Positions 18,753 to 22,126 of a stretch of 22,126 bases of DNA are shown one piece after another (within the stretch, counting starts at the first letter, position 1; each line of letters starts with the position of its first letter). The stretch comes from Apostichopus leukothele (lineage: Eukaryota > Echinodermata > Holothuroidea > Aspidochirotida > Stichopodidae): contig JAAAKB020086764.1 in NCBI GenBank assembly GCA_010014835.2, forward strand, positions 1-22,126. Direction: 5' to 3'. Both the position numbers and the translations under genes were made by a program. Below the pieces are notes generated by a model. That model saw only the letters and a list, made by a program, of their open reading frames with translations, made no database searches and was not told where the DNA came from.

Positions 18753-19846
18753 GATGACAAACTGGACGAGAAGTGAAAGAGTCATCTCACCTAGATCAAC
18801 CTGCCTACCACTGAGCAGACTCTTGTGGCGTAAAGAATTTGGCTTATAGTACAATGTTGTCATCACTTGAATGTATATGCATAAATGATTATAATAGACC
18901 GCCTCGTAGATGATTATGAACACTTCCTTCGGGGCAGGAACGGAGGTGGGGCGGAGACCCCATCCTTCTGTTCTCCCTTGATACCCTAAGACTGAAGACA
19001 CGAGCAAGTCCACAAATCAAGAACCCTTACTTAAAATTTTACCGTTCCTCTAACATTTTTATTGATTTTCTTTAAAGAGGTGGAACTTCAATCAGGTTAT
19101 TGCTGTCAGAAATGTTGTACGTGTACTGATGCCACCCTGTAATACATTACTGACGTTAGTTTTAGAGAAAATATTGTTTACATAAAACCAAATCAAAGGA
19201 AACTAAAACATTTTACCGCCTTTTGTTTTTATCACAAAAGATATAACAAGTTTAAGAAAATGACAGTGCATGAAATGTCGTTTCAAAATTATTCAAAACG
19301 AATAAACCTTTCTCCATCTCTCTCTCTCTCCCTCTGTATATGTAAAGGACAGCGAGATGCAGAGATGGGGAGGTGAGGGAAGGGAGGGGAGGGGAACTGA
19401 GAGGTGTCATCTTAAGTATTCCTCCGTGACAATTATTAGTACCGATTACAGCTGAGCTCCCATTTACCTCAAGCAAGTTTATCGCATGAAACTGATTACG
19501 TACACCAAACGATGCAATGTTCTCGTCTGTAGGCAATATCGCACTATACGCATCGTGAATTTTCAATTGACGACTAACAGACCAACTCAGCGCGGTTGTA
19601 GCGTGAATAGACCCCTTAAGATACACACATTCATTCGATTCGGTCGGGGTTAATCGGATCATTTACGCCTCCCGGCAAGTTCAACTGAAAGTCATTGCGT
19701 TCAAAAACATCGTTATTACCGGTAAGATCCAGAGAAATTACCACAGTTGAACTTTCAATAACGCTTTACCCAGTTTATATACTGCACAACGATGAAAGGT
19801 GAACGACTTATACGGGTGGGGGTATCAGCATGTATATACACTACCT
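18753..19846. other. Upstream stretch without a supported exon
   Basis: The stretch has an open minus-strand frame at 19662-19252, but nothing in it resembles a signal peptide or an Ig domain. CpG-rich parts (19400-19700) would fit a promoter-proximal region, without proof. Confidence 0.35.
19311..19395. repeat. TC microsatellite followed by a G-rich tract
   Basis: A (TC)n run at 19311-19336 is followed at 19367-19394 by five runs of three or four guanines (gggg, ggg, ggg, gggg, gggg) separated by one to four bases. This satisfies the usual G-quadruplex pattern on the plus strand. Confidence 0.7.
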
Positions 19847-19856
19847 TATATAAAAG
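19847..19856 (+). promoter_or_regulatory. TATA-box-like sequence, plus strand
   Basis: TATATAAAAG followed by GC-richer DNA (gccacggtgaggcctcggc) is a strong textbook TATA match. No coding region follows on the plus strand, and it is in the wrong orientation for the nephrin-like gene, so its use is unproven. Confidence 0.2.
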
Positions 19857-20110
19857 CCACGGTGAGGCCTCGGCTCATCACTGTGCCTTAATCCGCCGAA
19901 TTTTTTTGATAGATTAAAATGATTGCATTCACGCCATAACACGCTCAATTACACAATAAATCATCCACAAATTCCGTGGTTCGAAAATGTTCTTTGATGT
20001 TGTTTCTGTTGAACATGTTTTAAATCGAGAACTGAGGTTGCTTATAGGGTACTCTTGTACTATTGTACCTGCTTACACTGTCGCTGTACCTGAATATATA
20101 TGTGAATAGC

Positions 20111-20428
20111 AAATAATAATAATAATCAGCTATTTTTACGACGCTTAAGCGACCATAAATGTGGGAGAACCCCGCAAGGGCTTATGGATTACAACTTATA
20201 CACGTCGGGTGGTTACCAATTCAACATTTTAATTCAAATTTGGAATATTTTCAATTAGAAAGTCATTTCAGATGGGAAAACCGTAGATGGCTCTTGGATA
20301 AAAAAAACCCCAGACCTTACTATGACCCGGCCGGGTATCGAACCCGGAACCTCCCGATTGCTAAGCCTCATTGCTTCAAATGCCATCGCCTTTATCTACT
20401 CGGCCACATGTGCACCGACTGATAAGGT
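20111..20428 (-). mobile_element. tRNA-derived SINE with (ATT)n tail
   Basis: On the minus strand the element begins near 20428 with a tRNA-Leu/Ser-like head. The A box TGGCCGAGTAG is at 20406-20396 and a perfect B box GGTTCGATACC at 20344-20334, flanked by ccggg/cccgg arms. Acceptor-stem pairing is absent, so it is a SINE and not a tRNA gene. A T-run follows the head, then about 190 bp of body, ending cgtaaaaatagctgatt and (ATT)n at 20130-20111. A plus-strand open frame across it is meaningless. Its head differs from that of the SINE at 2550. Confidence 0.7.
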
Positions 20429-20439
20429 AACATACAATT

Positions 20440-22088
20440 ACTGATGGCGAACCATTTATCGGCATTGCATGTATATCGACTCCAACTTTCAACCAAAACA
20501 TATCTAAACTTTCCATGGGAAGATCAAGTGATTATAAAGGCAGATGAGACGAACAAAAATATACAAGCGCCTATTTCCCATTTCTTAACTGCAATTTTGA
20601 CGTTTTAAGAGACGGTTTTATATTAATTTATTCTTATTTAATTATTGTACAACTCACCTCTTCTTCAGATATCATATTTTCTCACTTCCATGCCAGTTCA
20701 GTAAGTTTATGTTTCTATGTGTAATCAACTGAATAGTGTTTACATTGTGATTAAACTTGTACTAATTGACCAGTTTGTCCCTTTGTTGTATATGTTTTCA
20801 GTATAATTCTGTACATTTGCCTCTATAAAAAAAATGATAAAATCAAACTCTCAAAAATTTGCATAAAATTATATTAGAAAAATTATCAGTCGTTTCATTT
20901 AGCATATATGAGCAGTTTGAAAACACTATCATTCTCTCGAGTCCATAAAATTAGAATTTTGACAAAAACTGTTTGCTTATACTTAAAGAAGCTGGAACTT
21001 GTTTGCCTTTCCAAGTGCCTATACCATTTCTTTTTCATCCATATTTCATTTCATGTCCTGTCTCTGTTCGACATTTTACAAACACTGGAATTCCTCTTAA
21101 ATGCTTAAACACGAAAGAGAAGAAAAATTTAGAAAGTCTATAAATGTATCCGATACCTTCTTCTTTGAACAGATTTTCCTTACTTCGTTTAAGTAATTTC
21201 TGAAATCTTTTATATGAATCGTTGAATAGATTTATCCGCTCTTTCTGCAGACGGTTTGGTATGAAGTTGCTATTTCCGGCTTTTTCAGTTGATGTTGCCA
21301 CAGTTCTCAGTCATTCAGACGCGTATTTAGATGACTTATTCCAGAATACAACCGTAGACAATGCTTCGCGCCTTACTAACGCCTTGTAACAAATCTTCTT
21401 TATATATACATATTTACTAATTTATAGGTCACTCTTAGACAATGGATATCGTTAACCGAGGCCTCACTCAAATGTTATCCAATTTCATACTAAAGTAGGT
21501 CGTCTTCAATGCCTAGGTTTGCATCTCAATAACAGCAAACCCCTGACAATCTAGCCTCATTCGTTCACGTAATAAATAGTTATTAATTCACACCGCATAT
21601 ATAAGGCAACATTCCCCGGTTCAACTTCACTTGAAAATGCGACCTAGTTTGAAAAGTTATTTGGCGCAAAATTGGTTCGTTAAATGCCACCACGGATCGT
21701 TCAGTGATCAGAAACTCGCATCAACAATATCCTAATTTCGACATAGTTGAGAAACCATGCGGCAGAGAGCACCGTTTTCTGGTCGATCTTTGGAAAGTGA
21801 TAACAAGCATCAATTGGAATATTAGTTTGATTGAGTTTAGGAGATTTCATAAAGGAAATTAAAAATAAATTAAGTTCACATTCACTTGAATCGATTGCGC
21901 TTTTTGAGTCTATATCAGATTCTGACTAGTAAGAGAAAGAATTGAATTTTATCGACCTCTTTTTACTATTTATTTAGGATTATTAGAAAAAAGGCAAACG
22001 GCTATAAATACTTCAAATTTGTAAGTCGAAATTGTGAACAATATAGTTTCATATACCGACCGTGTAAAGGTCGTTCACATTATCGACT
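20440..22088. other. AT-rich stretch without a supported gene
   Basis: I see no Ig, FN3 or other coding exon here on either strand. One AG|GTGAGT donor-like site on the minus strand near 20660 could end a non-coding first exon, but nothing else supports it. Confidence 0.35.
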
Positions 22089-22091
22089 CAC

Positions 22092-22126
<35 letters not shown>
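22089..22126. repeat. TA microsatellite at the window edge
   Basis: An uninterrupted (TA)n run continues to the last base, so its full length is unknown. Confidence 0.95.

Noticed and set aside
18478-18849. Open frames on both strands with internally repeated peptides
   Set aside because: Produced by the 65-bp tandem repeat.
19252-19662. 136-codon minus-strand open frame, with a possible GTAAAT donor at 19467
   Set aside because: No signal peptide, Ig pattern or recognisable family; the second half reads through the G-rich and TC repeats; no clear acceptor or partner exon.
20159-20422. 87-codon plus-strand open frame
   Set aside because: It runs antisense through the SINE, including its tRNA-like head.
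20330-20428. tRNA-Ser/Leu gene
   Set aside because: A and B boxes are present, but no acceptor-stem pairing, and the head continues into a SINE body with an (ATT)n tail.
21035-21301. 88-codon Lys-rich minus-strand open frame
   Set aside because: Composition follows local AT content; no domain, no splice context and no recognised similarity.
1-22126. CRISPR array, operon or other prokaryotic system
   Set aside because: Spliced exons, SINEs and intronic repeats show this is animal nuclear DNA; the tandem repeats have no spacer architecture.

Overview
The window reads as invertebrate-deuterostome nuclear DNA. It has AT-rich introns, small phase-1 exons with GT-AG boundaries, tRNA-derived SINEs and many short intronic repeats. 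The repeat texture suggests an echinoderm, possibly a sea cucumber. That placement is an impression from repeats and protein divergence, not a demonstration.

The one confidently recognised gene is a nephrin-family (NPHS1 / Sns / Hibris / SYG-2) adhesion receptor on the minus strand. Thirteen exons between 16954 and 883 join in frame to give 894 codons. They encode eight Ig domains followed by one FN3 domain. Compared from memory with human nephrin, these match Ig2, Ig3, Ig4, Ig5, Ig6, the vertebrate 'spacer', Ig7, Ig8 and FN3, in that order. The signal peptide and Ig1 should lie above 16954, and the transmembrane segment and cytoplasmic tail below 883. I found neither in the window. A fourteenth, symmetric phase-1 candidate exon (4420-4623) would insert 68 glycosylation-prone residues between Ig7 and Ig8.

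Layout, left to right. 160-865: a decayed minus-strand reading frame of unknown family, with a P2X7 C-terminal-domain-like remnant at its far end. 883-3151: FN3 exons, with an array of TGACCTTTGACC-type repeats and a SINE in the intron. 3683-8491: Ig8 back to Ig6, with a triplicated exon/intron boundary at 7934-8142. 9560-16954: Ig5 back to Ig2, with dispersed repeats, a 26-bp tandem repeat, more TTTGACC arrays and a CCGG-rich insertion. 16955-22126: no supported exon. This part holds a large inverted repeat, a 65-bp E-box-bearing tandem array, a G-rich tract, a second SINE and a terminal TA microsatellite. CpG looks clearly more frequent beyond about 17.85 kb, as expected if the gene body is methylated and the 5' flank is not.

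The most interesting points are the canonical Ig domain where vertebrate nephrin has a degenerate spacer, the candidate cassette exon, the tandem triplication of a splice-donor region, and the repeats that scatter perfect DR1-type nuclear-receptor sites through the introns.
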